Shown piece after piece: positions 24,990 to 33,849 of a stretch of DNA of 64,000 nt. A program made the position numbers and the translations under genes. Where the stretch lies: NCBI GenBank assembly GCA_025363455.1, contig JANYDW010000016.1, positions 1 to 64,000 of the forward strand. The letters are read 5' to 3'. The notes under the pieces were generated by a model. The model saw only the letters and a list, made by a program, of their open reading frames with translations, was not told the origin of the DNA and did no database searches. Within the stretch, counting starts at the first letter, position 1, and the number at the start of each line of letters is the position of its first letter. This DNA comes from Oleiharenicola sp. GTDB taxonomy: Bacteria; Verrucomicrobiota; Verrucomicrobiia; Opitutales; Opitutaceae.

Positions 24990-26393
24990 TCAGGAGGCGA
25001 GTTGCTGCATCGGAGAGCCCTCTTCGGCGGGAGCGGACGCCACCGGCACCACCGGGGCGATGCGGCAGAGGACGGCCACGTCATCGCTGACGGGCGTGAA
25101 GCCGGCAGGAGCCAGGTAGTCGTTCAGCACCGCCCGGTCTTGGGGCAGCGCGTTGCAGCACCAGATGCGCGGGGCATTGATCTCGGCCGGGACGATCTCG
25201 TCATCCCGGGTGAAAATCGCAATGTGCGCCTCGGTGGAAACCGGACCGCGCACGACCTGGACCCGGGGCAGCGTCGCGCAGACCGCCGTCACGTCCTCCT
25301 CCACGCCGGGGGTGAGCACGACACGGACCTTTTCCTCGGTGCGGTGCAGTTCCTGCACGCCCTCGTAGACCATCATCGTTTGCAGCAGGCGATCAGTATC
25401 GCCGGTAAAATACTTGCGGACCGGGGTGGTCGCCTCCTCGGCGAAGGCGGGTGCCGGCGTGCCGTTGACGAGCAATTCCTGGAAGGCCGCGCGACGCAAG
25501 GGGGCGTTGAACAGCCGGTCAAAGAGCGCGGCGCCGGCGTGGCCGACCTTGGCCGTTTCGCGGGGATGCGCCAGCGCGTGGGTGGCGCGCTCGACCAGCT
25601 CGTCCACGGAACCGTAGGTGAAGATGTCCTTCCCCTCGGTGAAAAGCCGGAACAGGCCCGATTCGGACGCGAGGCGGTCGGTGAGGAGCGCGGCGCCGGA
25701 GGCGATGATCTCGAAGACGCGGAGATTGAGGTCGCCGTTCAAGCTGGCGTTGAAGCCCAGCAACGAGTCGCCGTAGAAGTCGAGCGCGTCGCGCTGGGGC
25801 AGCGGGCGCTGGTCGACGGGCAGATCGGCGGCCCTGAGCGCCGCGAGCAGACGGGCGCGCTGCGGATGGATTTTTCCGGCCTGACCGACGAAGGCAAGGC
25901 GCGGGGCGCGCTTGCGGGCGCGGGCGGCGCGGACCGTGGCGTCATCATGCGGCAGGGTGAGACCCGGGAACCAATGGAGGTTGCGGAAGCCGGCCGACTG
26001 GAAAAAAGGCAGGTGGTGGCGGTCGTAGAGGAAGATGATGCGGTCGTAGGGCTCGGTGGCCGCATACTTGAACATGCCAATGAGTGGCGAGGTCTGGTGA
26101 TGCGTGTCGGCGACGAGCAGGGCCTTGGGCCCGCGGAACAACGCGAGATTTTTGGGCAAGTTGCGCCAACTGGAGTCCACAAGGCTGACGATCGCGTCGG
26201 GCCGCTGGCTGGAAGGAATCTTCGCGAGGAGCGTGGCGATGTCGTATTCGCCGACCGGGGTGCGGAGGGTCACCCACTCACCGTCGGGCGTCTGGGCATC
26301 GGGCCAGTCCGGACCGGCGATGATCTGGGTCTCGCCCAACAGCGGGGGAGCCATGTAGTGGGCGGGGGGACCGGTCAGGAGCAGGACACGCAT
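24990..26393 (-). CDS. CgeB-like glycosyltransferase
   Basis: 467 residues from ATG 26393 (MRVLLLTGPPAHYMAPPLLG). It parallels the N-terminal domain of the following gene along its whole length, including VDSSWRNLPKNLALF, ADTHHQTSPLIGM, FYGDSLLGFNASLNGDLNLRVFEI and YEGVQELHRTEEKVRV. The two arose by duplication. The block GDLNLRVFEIIASGAALLTDRL resembles the donor-binding end of CgeB-like transferases. First gene of the glycosyltransferase operon. The ORF opens at 26498, but the extra part lacks family similarity. Sugar and acceptor are unknown. Confidence 0.8.
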   Translation of the reverse strand: MRVLLLTGPPAHYMAPPLLGETQIIAGPDWPDAQTPDGEWVTLRTPVGEYDIATLLAKIPSSQRPDAIVSLVDSSWRNLPKNLALFRGPKALLVADTHHQTSPLIGMFKYAATEPYDRIIFLYDRHHLPFFQSAGFRNLHWFPGLTLPHDDATVRAARARKRAPRLAFVGQAGKIHPQRARLLAALRAADLPVDQRPLPQRDALDFYGDSLLGFNASLNGDLNLRVFEIIASGAALLTDRLASESGLFRLFTEGKDIFTYGSVDELVERATHALAHPRETAKVGHAGAALFDRLFNAPLRRAAFQELLVNGTPAPAFAEEATTPVRKYFTGDTDRLLQTMMVYEGVQELHRTEEKVRVVLTPGVEEDVTAVCATLPRVQVVRGPVSTEAHIAIFTRDDEIVPAEINAPRIWCCNALPQDRAVLNDYLAPAGFTPVSDDVAVLCRIAPVVPVASAPAEEGSPMQQLAS

Positions 26394-26667
26394 AAGTGGA
26401 GGGGGCTTCCCCCCTAGAGCAAAACCAAGGCCTGACGCTCCCCCGCCCCGCGCAAGCAACTGGTTCGCAGCGATAAGAAAATTTCTTAATTCAACCATTC
26501 CCCGTGAATTTCACCCTGCCCGGCAAGCACTCCCACTTCCGGCAAAAATTACCGGGCGGGCCCAATCAGGTAACTATCACTCGCTCCCCACTTCCACACC
26601 TACTCTTCCAACCTCACGTCCATGCTAGGACGAGACGTTTTTGGGATCAGACTCTTCCCGACCACTC
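26394..26667. other. Intergenic region upstream of glycosyltransferase operon
   Basis: No gene seen. It probably holds the promoter of the minus-strand glycosyltransferase operon and the 3' flank of the HTH gene. I see no clear sigma-28 or sigma-54 site. Confidence 0.5.
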
Positions 26668-26720
26668 GTAGTCTATTAAACTACATACACCCACGCCGAG
26701 TTTGTAGTTTAATAGACTAC
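26668..26720. promoter_or_regulatory. Paired palindromic boxes downstream of HTH gene
   Basis: GTAGTCTATTAAACTAC (26668-26684) and its exact reverse complement GTAGTTTAATAGACTAC (26704-26720) form a 17-bp inverted repeat with a 19-nt spacer. The same core, TAGTCTAATAGACTA, occurs as a palindrome on the other side of the HTH gene at 27122-27146. The shared core suggests binding by the same protein; the pair could also fold as a terminator. Confidence 0.65.
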
Positions 26721-26736
26721 AAACCTCCGAGCTTTT

Positions 26737-27108
26737 TCAGGCGATGATCTCCCGGCCACGCTGCCGGGCGCTCAGCCACGCGAGCAGGAGTAGTGTGCGC
26801 TCGGCGTCGAGACAGCCGCGTTCGGCTTTCAAACAGACGTGGAGGCGCTGCCGCGGCAGGCCGAGCAGACGGGCGAGTTGCACCTTGCTCCCACGCTTGC
26901 GCAGGTGCGGGCGCACCTGGCGGACGAGTTCGTTCCAGAGCGGTGTGTCTGGCCCGGGCAGCAGTGTCAGCCCGCGCTTGGGCGCCCGACGCCGGCGCCG
27001 GGCATCGGCGGCGCGACTGGCGGCCGCCAAGGCATCCTGAAACAAATAGAGCGCCGCCAGGCCCGGCGGTTCGTCGATAATCTTGCTGATTGGTTTATAG
27101 GCACACAT
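26737..27108 (-). CDS. Small HTH (Cro/C1-like) DNA-binding protein
   Basis: 123 residues. The C-terminal half contains a helix-turn-helix candidate, KVQLARLLGLPRQRLHVCLK, then a helix (DAERTLLLLAWLSARQRG). The N-terminal half is Ala/Arg-rich. Palindromic boxes with a common core flank both ends of the gene, so it probably binds them and controls itself. The gene stands alone, which is typical of a mobile or phage-derived regulator. No known family name can be given with confidence. Confidence 0.6.
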   Translation of the reverse strand: MCAYKPISKIIDEPPGLAALYLFQDALAAASRAADARRRRRAPKRGLTLLPGPDTPLWNELVRQVRPHLRKRGSKVQLARLLGLPRQRLHVCLKAERGCLDAERTLLLLAWLSARQRGREIIA

Positions 27109-27121
27109 GGCTTTTCGGGGC

Positions 27122-27146
27122 GTTTGTAGTCTAATAGACTACAAAC
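27122..27146. promoter_or_regulatory. 25-bp palindrome upstream of HTH gene
   Basis: A perfect palindrome around TAGTCTA-A-TAGACTA, with outer arms GTTTG and CAAAC, ends 13 nt upstream of the HTH start codon. It matches the boxes at 26668-26720 in its core, so it is a likely operator. A TAATAG hexamer within it could be part of the promoter. Confidence 0.68.
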
Positions 27147-27576
27147 TGGTCTGGGGGAATTGGTTCAGTCGAACGGGCTGAAGCGCGGCGAACGGGCGGC
27201 GGACGCAGAGACCGATTTGCGTGGGCCGCAAGGGTGGTTGGTCTGCTTCGCACCAAGAGTGGAGGACCGACCCGCAAGAGTTGCCATGATGCTTTCGCCA
27301 CCGGGCTCAGGTTGGTCTGAGCCGAGTCCTGCTGCCAGTGGAGAAACGACACGGGATGATTGTCCATACACGCAGCCCGTGTAGAAATGAGTTGAGCTTT
27401 CTGCCGGTGACAAAGCAACGGGTAAAAGGTCAATCCGATGAACCCGGGGGTTGAACTTCAGGCAGATATCCCGTCTCACTTCGGCACGGGCCGTAACAAT
27501 GCAAAGCTCAACTTAGCTGAGGTGAATATGCTGCGGGCAGATACAGTATAGCTGCGGTCGCCCTGTTAGCTACCGC
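27147..27576. other. Intergenic region without recognised gene
   Basis: 430 nt. Three overlapping ORFs of 74-104 codons exist on both strands, but none shows domain-like sequence, and all have the Arg/Pro/Ser-rich look of shadows. No clear repeat family or terminator identified. It lies at the 3' end of the duplicated ABC cassettes. Confidence 0.5.
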
Positions 27577-28803
27577 TCACTCGTACCGCAGGGCCTCGAT
27601 CGGGTCGAGGGAGGCGGCCTTCCACGCGGGGTAGTAGCCGAAGCCGATGCCGATCGCCGAGCATACGGCCATGCCCGCGATGGCCCAGCCCCAGGGGAAA
27701 ATCGCGGTGGCGTTGAGCATGGTCGCGACGACGTTGCCGCCGATCACGCCCACCGCGATGCCGACCAGTCCGCCCGCCAGCGAGAGCACGACGGCCTCGA
27801 TGAGAAACTGGGAGAGGATGTTGCGCTTCTTGGCGCCGATGGATTTGCGGATGCCGATCTCCTTGGTGCGTTCCGTCACGCTGACGAGCATGATGTTCAT
27901 CACGCCCACGCCCGAGGCCAGCAGGGCAATGGCACTGATGACAAAGGCGCCGACCGCCACGACGCCAGCGATGTTGTTGAAAGCCTCGATGAGGGAATCG
28001 TTGGAGAAGATCTCGAAGTCATTGGAGTCCTCCGGCCCGCGCTCGCGCACGAGGCGCATCGTGCCGACGGCAGATTCCTGGATGGCGGCCAGGCCGGCCT
28101 GGCTGGGGGCCTGGACATTGATGCTGATGGAACGGCCGCGCCGGCCATAGGCATCCAGGAACCGGGTGATGGGGATAATGGCGAAATTGTCCATGCTCTG
28201 GCCAAAGGAGGAGCCTTTGTGGCCGAGCAGGCCCACGACCGTGTAGTTCTGCCCGTCGATCCGCACCATGTGCCCGATCGGGTTTTCGTTGATGAAAAGT
28301 TTCTGGGTTAGTTCGTCACCGAGGAGACAGACGGGGCGGGCAAACTCCACGTCGTCCGGCCCGATGTTGCGGCCGACCGCGATTTCGAAGTTGCGGGCGG
28401 TGATCAGGTACTCGTCGGCCCCGCCGAGCAGGACGTTGGGGTTGGTGCGGCGGTCGAGGTAGGTGGCCACGCGGCCACCCCGCCGGAGCATGAGCCCGAC
28501 CTGGGCCGAGTCACCCATCAGCTGCTTGAACCGGGCCGCCTGCGGGTAGGTGATGTCGCGGCGGTTGGCAAAACGCTGGCGCGGATCGCTGAAGTTGATC
28601 GCCGGATATTTGGAGAACTGAAAGCTATTTGCCCCGAGGACATTCAGTCCCGATTCAATCGAGCCGCGCAGGCCGGTGATGACCGTCATCACGCCGATGA
28701 CGGAGAATACACCCACGGCAATGCCGAGCATCGTAAGTCCCGAACGCAGCTTGTTGGCCTTGAGTGAGTCCAGCGCCAGGCGGAGGATTTCGGAGAAGTT
28801 CAT
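27577..28803 (-). CDS. MacB-like ABC transporter permease B (cassette 2)
   Basis: 408 residues with an N-terminal membrane helix (LRSGLTMLGIAVGVFSVIGVMTV), a periplasmic MacB-type core domain, and three C-terminal helices with the FtsX signature (GVMNIMLVSVTERTKEIGIRKSIGAKKRNILSQFLIEAVVLS). It forms the inner-membrane part of a MacAB-like exporter with the permease gene it overlaps by 4 nt. It is the last gene of the second cassette and a close paralogue of 32595-33836. Substrate is unknown; such systems export peptides, lipids or antibiotics. Confidence 0.9.
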   Translation of the reverse strand: MNFSEILRLALDSLKANKLRSGLTMLGIAVGVFSVIGVMTVITGLRGSIESGLNVLGANSFQFSKYPAINFSDPRQRFANRRDITYPQAARFKQLMGDSAQVGLMLRRGGRVATYLDRRTNPNVLLGGADEYLITARNFEIAVGRNIGPDDVEFARPVCLLGDELTQKLFINENPIGHMVRIDGQNYTVVGLLGHKGSSFGQSMDNFAIIPITRFLDAYGRRGRSISINVQAPSQAGLAAIQESAVGTMRLVRERGPEDSNDFEIFSNDSLIEAFNNIAGVVAVGAFVISAIALLASGVGVMNIMLVSVTERTKEIGIRKSIGAKKRNILSQFLIEAVVLSLAGGLVGIAVGVIGGNVVATMLNATAIFPWGWAIAGMAVCSAIGIGFGYYPAWKAASLDPIEALRYE

Positions 28804-30047
28804 TCGTAACGCAACGCCACCACCGGGTCGAGCTTGCTGGCGGACCAGGCCGGGGCGAAGCCGCTGAAGATGCCCGTAAACACCGAGACCACGAGCCCGA
28901 TGACCACGAGGCTGGTGGAGAAGACGAGCGGGAACGACGGTGCGATGACGCCGACCACGGAGGTCAGGCCGGCCGCCAGCGTGAGCCCGGCCACCCCGCC
29001 GACAAAGCAGATGGCCACCGCCTCGATGAGAAACTGGAGCAGAATGGTGCGGCGGCGGGCGCCGAGGGCCTTGCGCGTGCCGATCTCCTTGGTGCGTTCC
29101 TTCACGCTCACGTAGGTGATGTTCATGATGCCGATGGCGCCAACGAAGAGGGCCAGGCCGGTGATGAAGAGACCGGCCAGCGCCACGCCGTTCTTGATCG
29201 GGTCAAGCTGTTCCCGGATGGTGCCCTGCTCGTTGATGCTGAAATCATCACGCTTTTCTGGCCCCAGCATGCGGAGCCGGCGCATGAGGCCCTGCAACTC
29301 ATCCTTGGCCTCGGCCATGCGGGTGCCATCGACCTGCACGCGGATCTCGCAGTCCTCCCCCACCCGGTAATACCGCCGGTAGGTGGTGAGCGGCATGGCG
29401 ACCATGGAATCCCAGCTGAACAGGCCGAGGAAACTGCCCTGTTTGGCCGCCACGCCGATGACCGAGAAATTCTGATCCTTGATCCGGATCGTCTTCCCGA
29501 GCGGCGAGTCGTTGGGGAAGAGTGCGTCGGCGACGTCAAATCCGATGAAACAAACGTTCGTCCCGGCCTGGCCCTCGAAGTCGCTGAAGAAGCGCCCCTC
29601 CCTAATGTCGGAACGGGTGATCCGGGCGTAGTCCGCCGTGGTGCCGAGCGTGTAGATGTTGTTCAGCCGGTATTCGCCGCGGATGATGGTGGTGAAACGC
29701 TCCGCCGCCGGCACGGCCAGCTTGAGCGTGGTGCCGGGATTGGTGGCGATCCACTCGTTTATCTGGCGGGCATATTCGTGGCGGACGGGACGGCGGTTGC
29801 GGTAATTCCACCAATCCTCGATATTGCCCCAAGGCCATTTGGTAACATAGAGCAGGTCGTCGCCGAACCCCGCAAAGCTGCGGTCCACCCCGGCATCGAT
29901 GCCCTTGATCGCCGTGCCCATGAGGGTGACCGCCACGATGCCGATGATGACTCCGAGGGCCGTGAGGGCCGAGCGCAGCTTGTTGGCCCGGATCTGGGCA
30001 AATGCGATCCGCAGGGACTCGGTGAGCTCGTAGTAGAGGCGTCTCAT
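28800..30047 (-). CDS. MacB-like ABC transporter permease A (cassette 2)
   Basis: 415 residues from ATG 30047 (MRRLYYELTESLRIAFAQIR); the longer ORF runs into repeat sequence. N-terminal helix ANKLRSALTALGVIIGIVAVTLMG, periplasmic domain, then FtsX-type IGIMNITYVSVKERTKEIGTRKALGARRRTILLQFLIEA. Together with permease B it makes a heteromeric pair, unlike classic MacB, where one protein is used twice. Paralogue of 33850-35103. It is separated from its ATPase gene by a 293-nt repeat-filled gap. Confidence 0.9.
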   Translation of the reverse strand: MRRLYYELTESLRIAFAQIRANKLRSALTALGVIIGIVAVTLMGTAIKGIDAGVDRSFAGFGDDLLYVTKWPWGNIEDWWNYRNRRPVRHEYARQINEWIATNPGTTLKLAVPAAERFTTIIRGEYRLNNIYTLGTTADYARITRSDIREGRFFSDFEGQAGTNVCFIGFDVADALFPNDSPLGKTIRIKDQNFSVIGVAAKQGSFLGLFSWDSMVAMPLTTYRRYYRVGEDCEIRVQVDGTRMAEAKDELQGLMRRLRMLGPEKRDDFSINEQGTIREQLDPIKNGVALAGLFITGLALFVGAIGIMNITYVSVKERTKEIGTRKALGARRRTILLQFLIEAVAICFVGGVAGLTLAAGLTSVVGVIAPSFPLVFSTSLVVIGLVVSVFTGIFSGFAPAWSASKLDPVVALRYE

Positions 30048-30340
30048 GGGATTTTCGATTTTGGATTTCCGAATCTCGATTTCGAACGTGGGAGGGGCTT
30101 TACGCCTCGACTGTTTCGCCCCAGACTCCACACACCCCGCCCTGCCGGGCACCCCTCTTCATAGAGGGGATTGTCGCAGCGAAGGCTTGATTCCCCTCTC
30201 TCAAGAGGGGTGGCGCTGTGCGCCGGGGTGTGTGCGCGACACCCGAAAGCAAACGCGCCCTACACGCGCTACCGGACGATCCGTCTTCGGGCGTTGAGTT
30301 ACGGGGGTTCATGAAGAAATCGAAAATCGAGAATCAGGGG
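30048..30340. repeat. Nested palindromic repeats between ABC ATPase and permease (cassette 2)
   Basis: Outer arms use TTTTCGATTTTGG words (30052-30085) paired with AAATCGAAAATCGAGAATC (30317-30335). Inside lie a REP half (GTGGGAGGGGCTTTACGCC, 30088-30106) and a long hairpin: CACACCCCGCC, GGGCACCCCTCTTCATAGAG, then its inverse CTCAAGAGGGGTGGCG and CGCCGGGGTGTGTG by 30233. The same inner hairpin occurs in cassette 1 at 35160-35270. No ORF. Confidence 0.8.
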
Positions 30341-31072
30341 TTAAACCGTCTGATCCGATTCAATCAATCCGTCGCGCAGGCGGACAATCCGGCGGGCGTG
30401 CCGGGCAACGTCCTCCTCGTGGGTGACCACGATGAGGGTGTTGCCCAGTTCATAGAGGTGCTCGAAGAGATCCATGATCTCGACGCCAGTCTTGGAGTCG
30501 AGGTTGCCGGTGGGCTCGTCGGCGAGGATGATGGACGGGCGGGTCACGAGGGCCCGGGCGATGGCCACGCGCTGGCGCTGGCCACCCGAAAGCTCGTTGG
30601 GCCGGTGGTGCATGCGGTCACCGAGGCCGACATCCGTCAGGGCCTGCGCAGCGCGCTGGAGGCGCTCGGAGCGGGACAATCCGGCGTAGATCAGGGGCAG
30701 CTCGACGTTATGCAGGGCGTTGGAGCGCGGCAGGAGGTTGAAAGTCTGGAAGACGAAACCAATCTCACGATTGCGGATGTCGGCCAGTTCGTCGTCGACC
30801 ATGGACGCCACATTCTTGCCGTTGAAGTCGTAATGCCCGGCCGTCGGTGTGTCGAGGCACCCGAGCATGTTCATGAGAGTGGACTTGCCCGAGCCGGAGG
30901 GTCCCATGATGGCCAGGTACTCGTTCCGTCGGATGGTGAGCGCCACCCCGCGCAAGGCGTGGATGGTCTCTTCGCCCATCTGGTAGAGCTTGGTCACGCC
31001 ATCAATCTGGATGACCAGCTGGCCGGGGGGACGGACGGAGCGCGCGGCTGCGGGAGCGGATGAAGCGGTCAT
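30341..31072 (-). CDS. MacB/LolD-type ABC transporter ATPase (cassette 2)
   Basis: 243 residues. Walker [10 protein letters not shown], signature [15 protein letters not shown], Walker [15 protein letters not shown], and H-loop VVTHEED are all intact. It powers the MacAB-like exporter formed with the two permeases and the HlyD-type adaptor. The 25-residue N-terminal extension ([15 protein letters not shown]) is low in complexity. It follows its adaptor gene by 32 nt, within which a hairpin lies. Paralogue of 35375-36127. Confidence 0.93.
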   Translation of the reverse strand: MTASSAPAAARSVRPPGQLVIQIDGVTKLYQMGEETIHALRGVALTIRRNEYLAIMGPSGSGKSTLMNMLGCLDTPTAGHYDFNGKNVASMVDDELADIRNREIGFVFQTFNLLPRSNALHNVELPLIYAGLSRSERLQRAAQALTDVGLGDRMHHRPNELSGGQRQRVAIARALVTRPSIILADEPTGNLDSKTGVEIMDLFEHLYELGNTLIVVTHEEDVARHARRIVRLRDGLIESDQTV

Positions 31073-31073
31073 G

Positions 31074-31109
31074 GTAGGAGACGGCGGGATCAGCGATCCC
31101 CGCCCTACA
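31074..31109. repeat. REP-like hairpin between ATPase and adaptor genes
   Basis: GGCGGGATC-AGC-GATCCCCGCC with outer GTAGG/CCTAC pairs, overlapping the adaptor stop codon. It may adjust mRNA stability between adaptor and ATPase. No copy seen at the matching place in cassette 1, where the two genes are 6 nt apart. Confidence 0.6.
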
Positions 31110-32487
31110 GTCGCTTCCTCTCGTCCGGCTTCTTCGGAGGTTCGAGGCGGATCTTGTCGCCGTCCTTGAGCATCCGGGTGATGGTGCTGAACGGGCCGGA
31201 GACGATCTCGTCGCCCTTCTTGAGGCCGGAAGTAATTTCCATGTGGGTCGAGTCGGCGATGCCCGTCTTGACCGACACCATCTTGACCGTGTCGCCGGAG
31301 CGGAGGAAAACGACGCGTTGGAGGGCCTCGCGGTCGGCGCGCTCGCGTTCGCGCTGGTCCTTCTGGTTGACCGCGGCGGCGGCGCCCTCGCCCTTGGTTT
31401 CCTTGGCCTTCTTGTCCCGGTCCCCGGCAAGCTCGTCGATGGTCTTGGCCCCCTCGCGGCTGCGCACCGTGACGGCCTGGATAGGCACAGCGACAACGTC
31501 GGTGACGGTCTTCGTCTCGATGTCGGCGTTAGCGCTCATGCCGGGTCGGAACGCGGCGTCACGGTCGGTGATGCGGATCTTGACGACAAAGTTGGTGACT
31601 TCCTCCTGCGTGTTCTGGCCGAGGGTGCGGGCGGTGGAGGCGATCTCCCAGACCTCGCCGTTGAACCGTCGGTTCGGATAGGCATCCACCGAGATGCGGC
31701 CCTTGTCGCCAATCTTGACGTTGACGACGTCGTTCTCGTTGACGTTCACCCGCACCTCCATCTTGGCGAGTTCCGCGACGCGCATAACTTCGGTGCCGGC
31801 AAACTGGCCGGTACCCACGACGCGCTCACCGACCTCACTGGTGCGGGAGGTGACCGTGCCGTCGATCGGCGAATAAATCACGGTCTTGCTGAGCTGTTCC
31901 TGGGCCTGGGCCAGCAGGCCCTCGGCGCTGCGGATCTGCGCCAGGAAATTGTCGTAGTTGGCTTGGGCCTGCTCAAAAGCCGTGCGGCTGGCGGTGAATT
32001 CGGCATCGGAGATCAGCTGCTTCCCGTGGAGGTCCTGGCTGCGCTTGTAATCTTCCTCGGCCTTGAGCAGCGAAGACTTGGTCTGGATGGCGGAGGCCCG
32101 CGCCGAAGCCAGGGCGGCCTCCCGCTGGTCGAGCTGGTACTTGTAGTTGTCGGGCTTGATGCGCACGAGCAGGTCGCCCTTCTTGACGAGGGCGCCCTCC
32201 CGCAGCGGCAACTCGGTGATCTCGCCGGACACCTCGGGCGCGATCTTGACCTCGATCTCGGGCTGGACCTTGCCCGTGGCGTTGACGCTCTGGATGATGG
32301 TCTTGATGATGGCCTTTTCTGTCGTCACCACCAAGGCCTTGTCCTTGCCCTTGTTCTTGATGATGGCACCGGCCACCACGGCCACGAGCAGCAGCAGGCT
32401 GCCGATGACAAGCCAGAGGCGTTTGCGGGAATTCTTCTTCGGCGTGACGTTTGCCGGGGTGGAGGGAGGGTTGGCAGGTGCAGACAT
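31105..32487 (-). CDS. HlyD/MacA-type periplasmic adaptor (cassette 2)
   Basis: 460 residues from ATG 32487 ([23 protein letters not shown]); one N-terminal membrane helix ([20 protein letters not shown]). A biotinyl-lipoyl-like half ([32 protein letters not shown]), a coiled-coil hairpin (about 120-220) and a matching second lipoyl half ([24 protein letters not shown]) follow, then beta-barrel domains. It links the inner-membrane exporter to an outer-membrane channel. No TolC gene is seen in the window. The 5' ORF extension to 32712 is rejected because its sequence is unlike the family. Paralogue of 36134-37513. Confidence 0.92.
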   Translation of the reverse strand: MSAPANPPSTPANVTPKKNSRKRLWLVIGSLLLLVAVVAGAIIKNKGKDKALVVTTEKAIIKTIIQSVNATGKVQPEIEVKIAPEVSGEITELPLREGALVKKGDLLVRIKPDNYKYQLDQREAALASARASAIQTKSSLLKAEEDYKRSQDLHGKQLISDAEFTASRTAFEQAQANYDNFLAQIRSAEGLLAQAQEQLSKTVIYSPIDGTVTSRTSEVGERVVGTGQFAGTEVMRVAELAKMEVRVNVNENDVVNVKIGDKGRISVDAYPNRRFNGEVWEIASTARTLGQNTQEEVTNFVVKIRITDRDAAFRPGMSANADIETKTVTDVVAVPIQAVTVRSREGAKTIDELAGDRDKKAKETKGEGAAAAVNQKDQRERERADREALQRVVFLRSGDTVKMVSVKTGIADSTHMEITSGLKKGDEIVSGPFSTITRMLKDGDKIRLEPPKKPDERKRL

Positions 32488-32594
32488 GAGATTCAGTAGG
32501 TCGGGTAGATTGGGAGAAATATACGGGGCTTGGCCAGCGCTTTGTCCAGTCCTGCAAATACGGCAGGCTCCCGGCGGACCAGGCTGCTCTATGC

Positions 32595-33836
32595 CTATTC
32601 GTAGCGCAGGGCCTCGATCGGATCGAGGGATGCGGCCTTCCACGCCGGGTAGAAGCCGAAGCCAACGCCAATCCCCGAGCAGACCAGGAGGCCGATGGCC
32701 GCCCAATCCCAAGGGAAGACCACCGAGGCATTGAGCATCAGGGCCAGGCCGTTGCCGCCCGCCACTCCGAGCAAAATGCCCATCACGCCACCCGCCAGGG
32801 AAATGGCCACCGCCTCGATCAGGAATTGGGCGAGGATGCTCTTTTTGCGGGCGCCGATGGACTTGCGGATGCCGATCTCCTTCGTGCGCTCAGTCACGCT
32901 GACCAGCATGATGTTCATGATGCCGACCCCGGCGGCCAGCAGCGCGATGCCACTGATGACAAAGGAGCCGGCCGCCACGGCGTCAGCCACCTTGGCAAAG
33001 GAGGCGATGAGCGACTCGTTGGAGAACAGGTCGAAATCGTTGTCGTCCTCCGCCTTCAGCCCCCGGGCGATACGCATGGCGGTGATGGCCTTGTCGATGG
33101 TCTCGTTGTAGAGATCATGCGAAGGGGCCTGCGTGGCAATGTTCAGCGACTGGCGCGTGTTGCCGAACTCCATCGCGAACCGGGTGATCGGCACGATGAT
33201 GAGTCCGTCCTGGCTCTGGCCGAAGGAGGTTCCGCGCGCGGCCAAAATGCCGATCACCGCATAGGTGCGGCCGCGCACCTTGATGACCTTGCCCAAGCCG
33301 GACTCGGCCGGGAACAGTTTCTTGTTCACATCCTCGCCGATGACGCAGATCGGCCGGGCCAGGTCGATATCCGCCTGGGTGAAATTGCGACCGACGCCGA
33401 CGGTATAGGAGTTGGCGGGAAAATAGTATTGGTTGCCACCGGCAAAGGTCAGGTCGGGCGAAGTCTTGCGATTGAGATAAGTCGCCTGCGCCGCGCCTTG
33501 GGCTCCGAAATCATACAGCTCAAGGCTGATGATCTCCGCGACGCCCTCCATCAACTGCTGGTAACGCTGCCCTTCCTTGACCGTGATATTGCGGCGCTGC
33601 TGGAATTTGCGGTTGTTGCCGTTGTTGAAGCCGGCCGGATATTTTTGAAACTGAAAGGCGTTGGCGCCGAGTTGGGAGATGCCCGACTCGATCGATCCCC
33701 GCAGGGCGGTCACGGTGGTCATGACGCCGATGACCGAGAACACGCCGATCGTGATGCCGGTCATGGTCAGAAAGGACCTGAGCTTGTTCACCCCAAGCGA
33801 ACCGAGGGCCATCTGCAGGATTTCGCGGAAATTCAT
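32595..33836 (-). CDS. MacB-like ABC transporter permease B (cassette 1)
   Basis: 413 residues from ATG 33836 (MNFREILQMALGSLGVNKLRS). Same architecture as the cassette-2 copy at 27577: helix FLTMTGITIGVFSVIGVMTTV, core domain, FtsX block GIMNIMLVSVTERTKEIGIRKSIGARKKSILAQFLIEA. The final residues (PAWKAASLDPIEALRYE) are identical to those of the other copy, showing recent common descent. It follows permease A by 13 nt. The adaptor of the second cassette starts 107 nt later. Confidence 0.9.
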   Translation of the reverse strand: MNFREILQMALGSLGVNKLRSFLTMTGITIGVFSVIGVMTTVTALRGSIESGISQLGANAFQFQKYPAGFNNGNNRKFQQRRNITVKEGQRYQQLMEGVAEIISLELYDFGAQGAAQATYLNRKTSPDLTFAGGNQYYFPANSYTVGVGRNFTQADIDLARPICVIGEDVNKKLFPAESGLGKVIKVRGRTYAVIGILAARGTSFGQSQDGLIIVPITRFAMEFGNTRQSLNIATQAPSHDLYNETIDKAITAMRIARGLKAEDDNDFDLFSNESLIASFAKVADAVAAGSFVISGIALLAAGVGIMNIMLVSVTERTKEIGIRKSIGARKKSILAQFLIEAVAISLAGGVMGILLGVAGGNGLALMLNASVVFPWDWAAIGLLVCSGIGVGFGFYPAWKAASLDPIEALRYE

Positions 33837-33849
33837 TGGACTATGAGTG

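Noticed and set aside
24963-26417. 484-codon plus-strand ORF
   Set aside because: Antisense to the CgeB-like gene; no recognisable domain.
26668-27146. CRISPR-like repeats
   Set aside because: Only three palindromic boxes with unequal spacing and a gene in between; no spacer pattern.
27131-27479. Overlapping ORFs of 74-104 codons
   Set aside because: No domain pattern, no ribosome site, Arg/Pro/Ser-rich on both strands.
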